Below, piece by piece: positions 22,423 through 34,383 of a DNA stretch of 44,025 nt. The translations under genes and the position numbers were made by a program. How positions within the stretch are numbered: the first letter of the stretch is position 1; each line of letters begins with the position of its first letter. Under the pieces are notes generated by a model. It was not told where the DNA came from, made no database searches, and was given only the letters and a program-made list of their open reading frames with translations. This DNA comes from Parachlorella kessleri. Taxonomy: Eukaryota; Chlorophyta; Trebouxiophyceae; Chlorellales; Chlorellaceae. The stretch covers positions 1 to 44,025 of the forward strand of contig BBXU01002905.1 of assembly GCA_001598975.1 (NCBI GenBank), given 5' to 3'.

Positions 22423-24165
22423 ATGTCGAAGGCACAGGTAGGCTTACTGACGCTGGGGACTTTGCACTTAAGGTTGTGAGCAACACACTGAGGGCAGGCA
22501 GGGTGAGCACCGTGTGAACACACGCCTTTACACTCCAGGTGCTGCTTTTGCCGCCGAACCTTGTGGGTCACCTTAGGTTGCTGCTGGTGGTGGTGGCGGT
22601 GGCCCTGCCAGGAGCACTCCCTAGACACCTGGCTCTCCGCACCCTGGCCTTGCTTGCTAGCCTCGCCTTAGACGCACTGGACGGTCACCTGGCGAGGCGC
22701 CTGCGACAGGTTTGCCTGGCCTGGCCTGGCCTGGGGGTCTTGGGGGTTGGCCGCTGGCTGCTGCCCGGGGAACCTTTTGGGGCTAGGGCGTTTCTTTCTG
22801 CAGTTTTGTCGTCCACCGTTTGCAAGTGACCTGAACCTCCCCCACACCTTGACTGCTCTTTCCCAGGTCGTGCCACTTGCTGCTTTGCTACTGCCTGTGT
22901 AGCAGACCATTCAATGTTTCTTGCCTCCACCTTGGCAGTGTGTCCAAGTTGCTGAGTCACAGGCACCAGGGAGAGGGCTTCATGAAGTGTCGGCAATAGG
23001 GCGCGTGAGCCAGCTCTGGGTGCGCTTTGTCAGGGGTCATTGACCACCACCACCAATAGAGCATAACTGTATGTATCCCAGCCCTCGTTCAGTTATATCC
23101 CATCTCCCATCTGTTCGCGCCTGCCACCCTTGGTTAATAGCCAAGCCATGGCACACATCCGCCCCTTGTCAGCAGGCCACCGCATTTGGCGCCTTCTATG
23201 ACGTGGCCCTGGACATTGCTACCCGAGGCCTGCTGTGGACCTGGGGCGCATCTAGCCCCTGGGCACTGACCCCAGTCCTGTTAGAGTGCCTCACCTTCGT
23301 GTGCACACACAAGGTGGGAGCCAGCACTGGTAGCTGTTTCTGCCTGTCCGTCCAGCCCTCGGGCATTCACCCCTGCCCACTCCTGTGGGTGCCGCCAGCC
23401 CCTGTCCATCTTCACCAGACATTGCCATGTCGTGGATGGTCCACCAGGTCACAGCTGCGCTGTTGTTGCAACAGTGCACCATGTGACCGCCGCTTCCTGT
23501 ACTGGCCCCTCCCTTTTTCTTGCCTATAATCTTCTACAGTCATGAGACCTCTCCCCACGGCCCTGCTGTCACTTGCATTTCCTTCACCCGACCCTGCTAT
23601 TCCCACCCCCTTGCCTGCTGGGCAGGGAGGCGGGGCCGCCTGGAAGACGGGCTGCTTTGCCCAGGCCCCTCCCTGGGTCCAAGCAGTCATGCGCAACAAC
23701 TTTCGCACCCCGGCAGGAGCCCTGGCTGTGGGCGGGCTGTTTGGCTGCCCATTGTGGACCTGGGCGCGGCGGCAGCTGGCAGCACTGGACCTTCCACCAG
23801 CAGCGGGAGGTGCTGCTGGCTTACGGTGTCGTGCGGGTGGAGGAGGGCAGTTGCAACAAGTGCTAGGGCTCCCCTTCTGGTTGCACGGCCTGTCACTGGG
23901 AGGCGGCAGTGCATGGCTGCCGGAAAGCTTGCTGTCCTCCCACAAGGGTGCATTCAGATGCAGTGATTTAGGCCAGGGTGGTAATGGCCATCAGGCAGCC
24001 CTGGAAGTGGGGCTGCTGACGCTGCTGGGCTGGGGTGCGTGGGGCTGGCTGGTGGTGCCGGGGCGACTGCTGGCGGCGGCGGTGGAGTGCTGGGTGGTGG
24101 CACGGCATGTGGGCGGCATTCTGGAGCAAGATGCGGCGGCTATGAGCTCCAAGCGGCAGGCATGA
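22423..24165 (+). CDS. PIS1: CDP-alcohol phosphatidyltransferase, phosphatidylinositol synthase-like
   Basis: Four exons (22423-22437, 22539-22709, 23176-23313, 23626-24165) encode 287 residues. The first exon is only five codons (MSKAQ) and is joined in phase 0 to VLLLPPNLVGHLRLLL, which matches the start of phosphatidylinositol synthases. The class motif D-x2-D-G-x2-A-R-x8-G-x3-D-x3-D is complete (D50, D53, G54, A57, R58, G67, D71, D75). The enzyme would join CDP-diacylglycerol and myo-inositol in the ER membrane, releasing CMP. Several hydrophobic segments follow, and the end (VECWVVARHVGGILEQDA) parallels the C-terminal helix of animal enzymes. At 287 residues it is longer than the usual 220 or so; the extra length is mostly in a Gly-rich loop of exon 4. 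The inositol specificity is inferred from overall similarity; another head group cannot be excluded. Confidence 0.82.
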
Positions 24166-24236
24166 GTGAATGTCGAAGGGGACCAGCGTCCAGTGTGACG
24201 TTCGACGGGCAGATTGGTAGCTGTGCGAGGCGGTCA

Positions 24237-24241
24237 TGTAA
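24237..24241 (+). terminator. TGTAA polyadenylation signal of the PI-synthase gene
   Basis: TGTAA lies 72 nt after the stop codon at 24165. Confidence 0.55.
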
Positions 24242-24684
24242 GACTTTCTGCACAACAATCCTACCCTCTTGCATGTGCCGTCATCGCATCTGCCTGAAGG
24301 TGAGGTTTGACCATCTGGCAGTGGTTTGTGGCACATTGTGTAGACCATGAGAAAACTCTTGACTGGCAACTCCTGACTGCGCCACCGCCCCTTAGAAAGG
24401 GCAACAGAAGACTGTGCAGTGTGGTGCTCTCATGTTCTCATAGCCCGCTGAGCAGACGGCAATGTTAGAGCCAGGACAGGCGACACACACACAGCACGCT
24501 TTACTACTGTCGCCCGGGCCAGTGCGGTGCATCCATTGCCTACCACACGCCAATGCTGCCTTCCAACTGGCTAAGGTGTAACACATGCCGCTGCTAAGTG
24601 TCAACTGCCATAACCGCGCTCTGCCCGCTTTGTTCTGAGTGCATCACAGCGTGCCCAGCATCGTGCTGCCTGCTCAAGCTCCAA
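24242..24684. other. Convergent intergenic region between PI synthase and eS21
   Basis: No supportable exon is seen. It holds the 3' UTR of eS21 on the minus strand, for which I found no minus-strand TGTAA. Confidence 0.35.
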
Positions 24685-26946
24685 TCACTGCTGGCCGATC
24701 TCGGCCTTCTTCTTCTGCCAGAGCAGGTCCATGGCGGCATCAGCCTCACCCTGCATGACAACATCAGCTTGTGCATCAGCCTTTTCCTGTTCACTAATTC
24801 ATGTCCTGTCAAAAGATATCCTTCCTCCAGTACCACGCGCATCCAAGATCCAGCCTCACAAATGGTTAGGCTGTGAGCCTTCCTCTTCATCGAACCAACC
24901 TCCACCTCCCTTGGGGATCAACCGCCATTCCGCAACATGCCCAGGTACCTGTCGGCAAGCACAGTGCCTCCACCACAGCCTAGAATACAATCTGCATCCA
25001 GCCCTGTCAGTCCAGCTTAACTCACTCCCTGTTCGCACTACCTGCCACCCATGCTAATACAAGGCTCACTTGAAGATTCCAACGCAAGCTACAAAACTGC
25101 ACCCAGCTGCCGCCTCCTCAATAACTAAGAGCAAAACAAACTTCGAGTGGCCGCTGGCTCGCTGGACCATGTTACAAACCAGACCCTGCTCTAAATCGTC
25201 TTTCACTACAGCAATCCAAGTCATGGCAGCAAACAACACACTAAATCCTCAGGCTTGGCCTCAACGTCAACATCCCAACGAAATCATCTAGTTACCACAG
25301 TCACTCTCATGACTGTCGATGCTGCCTGCCACAACAGTTATGCTGTCCCTCGCCTCGCCTTGAGGGATCTCTGGCCAGGCGCAAGGCTGCTAGAGGTGCC
25401 AGGGAGCCACTAGTAACTGCTCCCTCCAGCACCCACACTTCCTCAGCCGCCCCACTGACCCTTCCAAACAGCCGAGCACTCCAGGCCAAGGCGCTGAAGC
25501 GGGCAACTCTATGCCCTGGCCCCTCCGCATATACCCATCATCTCCCTTCAGGCTTGTGGGACCCCAGCCGCCCACCCCAAGCTGCCAGCGTGGCATACAA
25601 CCATCTGCCCTCCCCCGCCCTGTCCCCTTCCCACGGGTTCAGTAGTTATGTTCGCTGGATCGCGCCTTGGAGCGGACCTAGCCAAACAGCTACATGTCCT
25701 GGAGCAGCCAGCGTGGCATCAATGCCCTACGTTACGACCTCCCACGACCTGCCACCCCTCGCCAAGCCTGCCTGCTTACCTTGGAGCGGACCTGGCCGCA
25801 CAGGGCAAAGGTGCTGAAGCTGCCAGTGTACACACCGTTCTCGTCCAGGTGGCCAATGTTGACCTGCACGCTGGCGTGGTCCTTGGCCGTGATGAGCTTG
25901 TTGGTCCACGAGCTGCGCAGCACAGCGCGGCACACAGTAGGCTCAGCATGCGCTATGCTATGCTACCCACTCTCACAAGGGAGGACCCACGCGGCACTTG
26001 CAGCTAGGTGGGGAGTAGTCACCGCTGCACCTCACCCCCTTATGCCACCTGGGTACTAGTACCCTGCACCACCTCTTGGTGGACTGCCCCTCGCAGCTGC
26101 CCTGGCCCCGGGGTACCCCCACGTCCTCCACTAGTCTCATCTGCCAATGCTGTTTGCCTTCCCACCGTGCTGACACTGTTACATCCCTCTCCTGAGCAAA
26201 GGGTGCTGGGCCCGCAGCGGCCCAGAGGAGCGGGCAACTGCTGCAAGCCAGCTTCCCTCCCGTTCATCGCTTTGTAACACGGATGAAGCTGCTGCTGCAC
26301 CTATAACCCCCCTGTGAGGTTATAACTCACCACTTGCGTGGGATGTAGAGATCCACAATCTCGCCTGCAGGACAAGGAGCAGGCTGACAACTCTCAAGCC
26401 CCCCACACTTGAGTCAAGACCGCAACCACCAGCCACGCAACAACCAGCACCTGCCCTGCGGCCACACCTTCTCGATAAGAGCCCGTAACTCAGCTGCTGT
26501 GAGGGCCTGCACCTCATGTCCACTCCCAGACAACTCCACAGCAACAGAACCACGAGGTGTACAATGCACACTGCCCGCCTAGCAGCAGTGCGATACAAGT
26601 GATAGCGCACGTTGTAACCGGTCGTAGACCAAGCCTACATTTCAACCTCTTCGCTGCCCCCAGCCTCTGCCTTTGCCCCCGATCCTCAGTGTGCTAGGAG
26701 GGCTAACATGGGTGCTTATTCTATCTCCCTTGGGAACCGTGCGCAAGCAAGGACGCTCAACATGCCCTCTACCGTTCAAGCTTTAGCAGCAGTAAAGGTA
26801 GCCGTGCTGATAACCTGTAGGAAACTCTGCCTGCCCCAGCCTGTCGTGCAGCCGTCACCATGATGCCGACATCAACGGCATATAAAGCCCCCCGTTTGCA
26901 TATGTTAGTCTCCAAAGCTGCGAAGCTCACCAGCGTCGTTCCTCAT
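24685..26946 (-). CDS. RPS21: 40S ribosomal protein S21 (eS21)
   Basis: Four exons on the minus strand (26946-26931, 26364-26331, 25912-25780, 24750-24685) encode 82 residues, the normal length for eS21. The protein begins [17 protein letters not shown], continues with [15 protein letters not shown] and [13 protein letters not shown], then FSTFALCG, and ends [12 protein letters not shown]. These match plant eS21 almost throughout; the second residue is usually Gln. It is a small-subunit protein at the back of the 40S particle. The first exon has 16 nt and the second 34 nt, and both were found by phase and homology. All donors are GT. Introns of 566, 418 and 1029 nt make the gene mostly intron; the last intron carries a dispersed repeat copy (24988-25050). 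Confidence 0.95.
24988..25050 (-). repeat. Dispersed short repeat, copy in eS21 intron 3
   Basis: The reverse complement matches the element at 16519-16602, including the CTGGATGCAGA and GGGTGGCAGGTAGTGC blocks. The copy lies in the intron with the element on the strand opposite to that at 16519. Confidence 0.7.
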
Positions 26947-28475
26947 GTTGGCTTGTTTTGCCCGGCCGACTCTGGCTTCTGGCAATGCGCCTTACAGACT
27001 GCACAAGAACTGGGGCAGGGCAGCAGAAGAGGAAGTTGCTGTTGCAGTTGCTGGGCTTGGCAGTCGGCCAGCATTGGCGGGTAAAATGCCGCCATGCCCG
27101 GTTTGGCCCCTTGCAATGCCCCTTGCAGTGCTGTGAAAGAGGCAGGAATTTTATTACTGTAAGTCATTGTTGTTGCCTGCTTGGTCACACACCCTGAAGG
27201 TCACTTGTAAACGTCTTAACCCATCCCCCCAGCCTCGCTGCAAGCGTAGGCCTCCTAGGACTGGAAACGTTTGACCTTTGGCAGTGCTGATGCTACTGTG
27301 TTATGGGGGGTGGACTGCGCCCAAGTCTTCCTCCCTGGGCAGCTGGAGCCAGGGCTTCCCCCTGAGGGCCCATTGAGGTCCACGATCAAATACAAGCAGC
27401 CAAGCTTTCCACGGCCTATGCAGAAAACAATAAAAGCACTAGGAACAGCGACGATCCTGACCACCTGGCTGGAGGCAGCAGGTGGGTTATTGGTTCTGAA
27501 GTGAGAGAGGCCTGCTGATATTTGGTGGTGACCGCCAGTGTGGGGCAGTTTTCACGGTTGCGTGCTGGTGAGGTGCTCTTTGTGAAGCCTGTCTTTCGGG
27601 CTGTTGTAGTAGGTGGCTGCGTTTAACAGGTAAAGTTTCCGCATCATAGCTGCTTCGCAAGCCCACGCTTATACAAGTGATCTTGCATGGCTGGGAGCCT
27701 TGCTGCATATGGGGAGGCTTGCCAAAGGCTGCAACAGCCTTCTTGCCTGTGGGAATGGCGTGAGAACCTGCTGAAGTGTGTATGCAATGTTAGAGGACTG
27801 CTTTAGCAGCTGGGGTTATGGCGGGCTCCACCACTGAACACTGCCGAGGTCTGAGCTGGTATGTTTGTGATGCAAGACTGTCCGGCGCGTGGCTCAAATT
27901 GTGTGGACCCCACCCTTCCCTTGTGTACCCCAGAGTGGGGTAGCAGGTGCACAGCTTTTGCCTTTGCTGATGCTAGCACGCCAGTGTGCACCTTGCCAGA
28001 CTGTGGTGCGGTCGAGGTGGGTTGTTAACAGACTTGTTGACAGATGAACTTGGCAAGGGGAGGACTTGCACCGTCTTTGTCCTGCGTTGGAGCATGCCAT
28101 CACAATCACATGTCTGGAGGGTGACCACCGCAGGAAGCGCGACTCGAAAGATTATGGTTGTTGCCTGGAGTGGCACTTAGTATTGAGGTGAGCTATTTGG
28201 CGGCCTTCAGACGAAGTATAACAGGTCTTGCTACTTGAAGCTGTGACCCTACGCGCAAGCTTTTGGCTTGAGGTTAGCCCTTGCACCCGGGCGGCTCTGA
28301 AAAGTCTCTTTGCTGTGAGTCGCACGCGGTGCCACCAAACCTGGATGACGTGTGATTGCAAACCAACCCCTCCCTGACACCTCACTGCTATAGCATATCG
28401 CAGCTGTGGCGGAACGACCCCACTAGACACACATGTTGCTGATGTTCCACTACCTTCCCTATGGATTGCTGCTTG
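26947..28475. other. Gene-free stretch upstream of eS21
   Basis: The eS21 promoter should be at its left end, on the minus strand. I see no exon supported by homology or phase. Two plus-strand TGTAA motifs (27158-27162, 27206-27210) have no gene assigned to them. Confidence 0.4.
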
Positions 28476-28525
28476 CCGTGCCACTCATCTGCCTATCGCG
28501 CCGTGCCACTCATCTGCCTATCGCG
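28476..28525 (+). repeat. Perfect 25-bp tandem duplication
   Basis: The unit starting CCGTGCCACTCATCTGCC occurs twice back to back (28476-28500 and 28501-28525) without a mismatch. Confidence 0.9.
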
Positions 28526-28644
28526 GTATGACAGGGTGCGTGTGTGTGGCAGGCTTAGCAGAGTTGATACCAGTCTACCATAAATATGTTGGGAAAAACC
28601 TTCTCCTTCCTACCAGGATGTGTAGGCAAGACCCATAGCATAAC

Positions 28645-28972
28645 TGTCCTGTCAGTCCAGTTGAGCCCAGCTCTACTCCCTGTTTGCAATACCTGCCACC
28701 CATGCTAATAACAGCGTCCAGCCTGTCAGTACAACTGCCTCCTAGCCCTCCACTGTCAGCGTCCCTGCCACCATCAGCAGAAAGTGGCAAGGCCCAGAGT
28801 ACAGTCGCAGCCAACCTGTCAGGGCAGTTTCCTCCTAGCCTTCCTCTGTTAGCGTTACCTGCCACCATCAACAGAAAATTAGGCAAGGCCAAGAGTATCA
28901 CTACGCCCAGCCCTGTCAGTACGATTCAGCCCTATCTCCTCTCTGTTCGCAGTGCCGGCCACCACTAAGAGA
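28645..28972 (-). repeat. Four-copy degenerate tandem array related to the dispersed repeat
   Basis: Copies begin with CTGTCAG at 28649, 28723, 28816 and 28913, spaced 74, 93 and 97 nt, and each carries a CCTGCCACC-like or GCCGGCCACC block. The first copy matches the dispersed element (reverse of 16519-16602). The inner copies share additional sequence of their own, including CAGCAGAAA/CAACAGAAAA. Confidence 0.7.
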
Positions 28973-30292
28973 TACCAGTCCACAAAGTTCTTGAGCAGCC
29001 AGTGCTGCTCAGTGAAGGTGCGTGGTGCGCAGTGGACAGCAGATGCAACGGGTGCTCCGTTGTGCTGATTTAACAGACGCGACCAAAGCTATACATGCCT
29101 GCTTGCGTGGCCCAGTCAGTACTGTGAAAGCTGAAACCTGGTGAGCTGCCCAGAGTGGCTTGCACAACAAGCATGCCACAGGAGAGGCGGCCAATAGAGA
29201 GGAGTGTGATAAGACCTCGGCAAGTGTGAGCAAGCTGGCACTGGGGCGCAGACGGGCAGCCCAATAGCAAGGACGCAGCACTGATTCGGTACCAGTACTG
29301 ATGAAGTGTACTGAGAGAGCTTGCAGTATCGGTCCTGGCAGTACACCTCCACTGGCGCAGTACCGGCTTAACCGGACAAGCGGCGATCATGCGAATGTAC
29401 CAACACTGCCTGCACTAGCCTCCCATTCCGCTAAAATGGTGTGACGGTCCTTGCCCAGCACTACCTGGGCAGCCATGTGCCATCCGGACTTGCCCTAGCC
29501 CACGCCCTCCTTTACGCTTCCCAGGCTGCTTTGGGCGCATGGCGCATGCTTAGTGGGCACGCCTTCGGCGTTCCTTTGATCTGTGCTCTGAGTTGCCGTC
29601 TTGCTTGTGCATAGCAACAACCATTGGCACCGCCGGGCGGCAGACACCGCTGACCAGCTATTGATACTGATCAGTACAGTGACGGGTACATGTCTCAAAG
29701 AGACCTAATAGCTCTGCTTCTACACAAGATGAACTTCAATCACTGAAATCCTTCACTTGCCAGAGGCACCGGCGCCCTGCATGTCACTCCGGGGGTAAGA
29801 GCGAACCGGTACCAAGACCAGTAACCGCTGGCGGTCCTCGAGGCAGAGTTCATCCGTCCGATTGAACAAGTCAATGCCACTGCTGGTACCGCGCAAGAGT
29901 GGGGCACTATTAGCGCGTTTTCCAGCCTAATCACGACAGACCACCGAGTGTGGCGGGAAGAAAGTACCATCGCTCCGCTCACCTTCCACATAATTCTTCC
30001 CTGCACTCCTATACGACAAGAGGCAGGCGTTTACCGAAGCACGGTCGCTGCAGGCAGTTCTGGGCCTAGTCGAACTTGTTCTATTGCCTGACGAGGTCAC
30101 TTCTGGTGGTACCAGCAGCTGTCCGCCACCCCTTCCTCACCCCGGAGGCAAGTGATCCTGGCTTACTGCAGTCGTCGGAGGGCGCTCAAGGAGGCCTGCT
30201 GTTGACCGCCGAGTAACCCTGCTGCTTGCGCAGGACCGTCTTGCAGGACTGCGCCCGCACTTGCCCCTTGCTGCACCCGCAGAAAAGCCACA
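28973..30292. other. Gene-free stretch upstream of the secreted Cys-rich protein gene
   Basis: No exon is supported. It presumably contains the promoter and 5' UTR of the gene starting at 30293. Several short repeats of CAGTAC and GGTACC type occur between 29110 and 29900; I cannot assign them a function. Confidence 0.35.
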
Positions 30293-33200
30293 ATGCGCGC
30301 CGAGCTGAGCCTTCTGTGTCTCCTCCTGACGTTTGGTGAGCGGGGGTGGGGGGAGCCCTAGCCCTGTTGCATATGGCATGTGCAGCTTCTGGGCAGCATG
30401 CGCATGCCCGCCGGCGGTGGAAGCGCAGGGGGTGCCAGTTTGGGCCCCCGAAGTACAGTCTGCCTGGTTGGCCCCCGAGTACGCCTCCCTTGGTTGTCAT
30501 ACGCGCCGGCGATTGACTGATCCACATCAACCAAGTTTGGCTACGCAAACTGGATCGCGGACTGACAAGCTGCGCGCAGGCCTGGACACGGCGAAACACT
30601 GCACCGCGGGTGTGTTGCGCGGTGCATGCAGCAACACTGAGGGGTTTGAAGCTTGCCTTCGCCGTGCAGGGATTGCGGTGGCGGAAGTGGGGTCCTTCAC
30701 ACTCGAGGACTCGAGCGTGTCAGTCAAGCTTGATGTGGTGGACGCTGAGGTAGACCTTCTGAGTCGTCGCTATGGTGCGTGGTATCACTGCCAAGGGAGC
30801 CATGCAGGTGCAGCCCCTTGTACTGATGTGCAGGGTCGCAGCTTGTAGGGTCGCAGCAGCTGTGCGGGTTCTCATCGCTTGTTTGGCTCGCTTTGGGCTC
30901 TTCTTATACCTTCCAGCAAACTTCATTGGAAGCTTTGCGGGGTTCTTTTTCTTGGCCCGGTGCTGGCTGGGTTGCCTTCCAAGTTTTAGTGGTTCAGCCT
31001 AGCTGCGGATGAAACACTGTCTATAACATGTTGTGTCAGGTTGTCCGACAGTCATATGTAGTTGTGGTGTCGCATCTGCGGCGGCCTGCTACCCGGAGCA
31101 ATATCGACTGGCACTAGCGACTGGCAGCCAAGATTTGTATCCAGAAAGCATGACTCATGCATGGCATTCGTCTTTTCCTGCTGTGCAGGTTTTGCTGGCG
31201 AGGTCAATCATGGGCGAGGCCTCCTTCAAACCTACCCGTAAGTAGGGGCTGGGATGGGTGGCCATTCGCTCGTGGTAGTGTTTACTTGCCTTGTCTGACC
31301 TTGTTATGATGAGGTGCCTGAGGCTGAGAGCGGGCACTGCCCTGACTGGCAGCACAATGGTGATTGCATGAAACCTGCAGCCCTGACTACATCCTGCATG
31401 TCGCAACAGCAGGCAGGACACCGCTTAGGTTCTAATTAGGAAAGTGCTCTGGTTTGGCAGCACCTGGCGAGATGCCCAGCTGCTGCACAGTTCTGCCACG
31501 GGTTCAGATTTCTGTCTGTGTCTCAGCCTGCCTTGCTCACTCTCTTCCCTGCAGCCCTGTGATCACTGGCACAGTCACGCCGACAGTCAACCCTGGGGAC
31601 TTCTGCGCGAACTATGGTGGCGCGGCAAGCCAGCAGCCCAACAGTGCCTTCCGCCAGGCCCTTCAGTCAATAGGCTCCAATGCGGGCTCGTTCTGCGGCG
31701 TCGCGCCGCCCAACAATGGCAAATACATCCGGCAGATCTCAACAAAGTGCCAACGGGGCTCGAACAGCTTTGCGGATGCCATTAAGGTTTCCTTCCAGAC
31801 GCTGCCTATCAGCGACAACGCCAAGAACGCCTGCTTCTCTTCCCGCCTCAATACTCTGCTCACCAATGGAGCCTACGCGTGCCTTGTCAAGTCCTTCCTC
31901 CCCGATGGCTTTAAGCAGTGGTGAGTGGGTGGTGCAGGAAGTCTGTTGATTTCTATTTGCAATGGGTGCGCTGTGTCCCACTGCGCCGGAGAGAGGTGGT
32001 CCCCAGCATATCTTATCTAAGGCCGTCAGTCAACTCCACATCTTCTGTGGGCCACTGCATTGTGTCACATACTCTATAAGCTACGTCGGCGGTCGGGATA
32101 GCGAGCAGTGATGAATATGACCTTCCATCAAGATCACGATGCACCTGCACCCAGACAAGACAGATGTGCGAGGTGTGCTGCGCGCTTGCAATGCGAGCTT
32201 GCCATCAGCATTAAGGACTCCATTGACCGGTGCGATTCATGTATTGCAGGGCACCAATCGGTGCCACCGATCCCCCCTGCCTGCCCTAAGTGCAAGGACG
32301 TCACCACCTTCAGGTAAGGCTCCTGGGAGTTGGAAGGGAAGTGTAAACTAAATGTTTGCGGACGGTTGCTGCCTGAAGCTCCGTTTGGCAAGGTGCACCT
32401 GTCTATATTTCTAGGCTGCTGCAGTGTGCTCTGGTTCTAGCGCTCATTGCCATGGGCTTGTATGGAGCCTGCACGGCGTCCGGCCACATTTGGTTTGTGT
32501 CTCCACATCTGAGCACCTGGTAGTGTTGTGCTTGCCTGCTTGACAAACACCCGTCCTATCGGAGCACTCGCTCTATAGGCAGACTGCCAGTGGGCCTAAG
32601 GGGGGGGGGGGTGTAGTAGTGCAGTAGGCGAGGCCGTGTGGACGTGCCAGGGACATGATTGCGTTGCTAAGTGGGTGTTTGAAGCATTGCCCCGCCTTTT
32701 GCAGGTGTGATGACAGGTCCTTGTGGCCTGCCCACCTTCTCCGCTCAGCATCCTTCCCCCACCAGTCTGAACTCCTAAAGTCCCGGCAGCTCCCTCCGTT
32801 GGGATGCACTGACTGAGCAGCCCTTCCAAGGTTGGGCAGCTTTTTGCTGCTCCCCCCGGCCTCTGAACTGGCTGGGATTCTACCCTCAGGCTTCATGGAC
32901 GGGCCAGCCCCTGACATAGTCACACCCACTACGGCGTCGTCACCATGGCTCCATCTTCACCCTGGCACACATCAATAAGTGAGATGGTTGAACATGGGAG
33001 GGCTGCCTGACTAGGCGGCATTGTGGCACATGACTGTAAAGTGTTCTTGTCTTGCGCAGAGGATGGCCTGGTATGCAATGTGTGTCTCATGGCTAGTGTG
33101 GCGCTGTGTACATGGTCTCTGCCAGGCGCCGGATGCAGGTTCGCTCGTTGAGAATTGTAGGTTTTTCCCAGTCATTCTTTCCCACTGGCGCAGCTCTTTT

Positions 33201-33437
33201 ACCGTTTGAATCATATGATATGCCGACTCTATTCCGGGCTCTATGCCTCCCAACCGCGCTTTCATTGTCAGGCCCCACAGGTGTTGGCCGCAGGTGGCTT
33301 TGCAGCTTCGCAGTGTGTGTTTGTTGGGTCCCAAGCGCAAAACCCGCTCTCGTCGCTTCAGAGACCCTTGTGTGTTGGACGATGCATGCCCGCCTTTGAC
33401 TCCATACAGCAATGTTGAACTGTCGTACTACCCCTAA
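30293..33437 (+). CDS. Unrecognised secreted or type I membrane Cys-rich protein (3' exons uncertain)
   Basis: Four exons are phase-consistent: 30293-30335, 30580-30774, 31189-31237 and 31555-31920. Exon 1 is a signal peptide (MRAELSLLCLLLTFG). The ectodomain has regularly spaced cysteines (AKHC, RGACSN, FEACLRR, GDFCANYGG, SFCGVAPPNNG, TKCQRG, NACFSS, YACLVK). After 31920 the model is uncertain: a segment before the donor at 32316 reads ACPKCKDVTTF, and an exon from 32415 encodes a clear membrane helix (LLQCALVLALIAMGLYGA). The tail may either stop at 32523 or splice from 32519 to an exon at 33314-33437 that encodes a basic then Tyr-rich tail (PKRKTRSRRFRD to NVELSYYP). No known domain is recognised. 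The link between exon 4 and the CPKC exon needs a small exon or an unusual acceptor that I could not settle. Confidence 0.5.
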
Positions 33438-33671
33438 TACCAAAGGCCGATCTTTTGTCGGCTTGAACTTTGCCTGCCCTGTTTTGTTTGCCCTGTGAGG
33501 CTGTGTGGCCCAAAGTATTCCCCACCATAACAGTTGTTCAGACACGCTGAACTGGACTTGTTGCGGATGGTGCTCCTGTACATGCCCTTATGGCTGCTTG
33601 TGCTTGTGCTGACCTGCTATTGGCTTGTTGCTCGCTAGTTCGTGCCCGTTCGGCTGGTAGGCAGTCCCACC

Positions 33672-33676
33672 TGTAA
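33672..33676 (+). terminator. TGTAA polyadenylation signal downstream of the secreted-protein gene
   Basis: TGTAA lies 235 nt after the proposed last stop codon at 33437, supporting a gene end in this area. Confidence 0.4.
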
Positions 33677-34383
33677 ATACCTCCGTAGCCCAGCCAGACT
33701 GGTGCCATCAGGCTATGTCCGCCCTGTGGCCAGTGACTGGTCAAGCTCGCTGTGAAGGTAGCAAGGTTTTAGACGCAGCTGCTCCTTTCTCACCCGTCTG
33801 CTTTTGTGGCCCAAGCGAGCGGGGGTGTGATCTGGCCACTTTGCACAAGTGGACACATTCCTCGTCCCTGGCCTGCCCAGCGCTACAGGCCACTGGGCAC
33901 GTGTTGAGCTGTGGCTTGCTGTCATGGGGCAAAGGCTTGTTAGGTGACTGACTGGGGGCAGCTGGTGTTCATCTATCGTTGGCTGTTACCTGCAGAATGG
34001 TTCGTGCAGCCGTCATGCCAGCATGCATCCAGCCATGTCAAACCTATTGGTGGGCTACTCAATCAGATGACTGTGGTGAAACCCTGCACTTGGAAGTGAA
34101 GGCGCGTAGCAGCAATTTGATGTAATTTGTGCCGAAGGGACCAGTCCAAGGCGTTGCGCCCAGCACATCCCGCCTTTTGCAAGCAGTACCTGTAACACCC
34201 CACAGCATCTTCTCCACTTCCTTGTACTGAATTGGTAGCAAACGAGACTCACTAGTGCCTGTCACCAGTTGGTCTTGCATGCATGTGGCACTGTTGGCAA
34301 TTTCTAAGGCGAACACTTCTGCTCAGGAAATGATTTCTAGTTGAATCACAAGACAAGAAGCCGTGTGCACGACGAGCTCGGCC
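33677..34383. other. Intergenic between the secreted-protein gene and MAK11
   Basis: No supportable exon. It should contain the MAK11 promoter and 5' UTR. Confidence 0.35.

Noticed and set aside
22359..22628. Cys/His-rich minus-strand open frame that looks like a zinc-binding protein
   Set aside because: It is the reverse of the first coding exons of the PI-synthase gene and their upstream sequence; the Cys spacing does not fit a known finger.
26881..26886. TATAAA on the plus strand
   Set aside because: It lies inside eS21 intron 1 and no plus-strand gene starts downstream.
27271..27504. 78-codon plus-strand open frame
   Set aside because: No homology, no splice partners with matching phase, and no start context; likely chance.
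32108..32114. GTGATGA resembling a snoRNA box C
   Set aside because: No CTGA box D at a suitable distance and no terminal stem.
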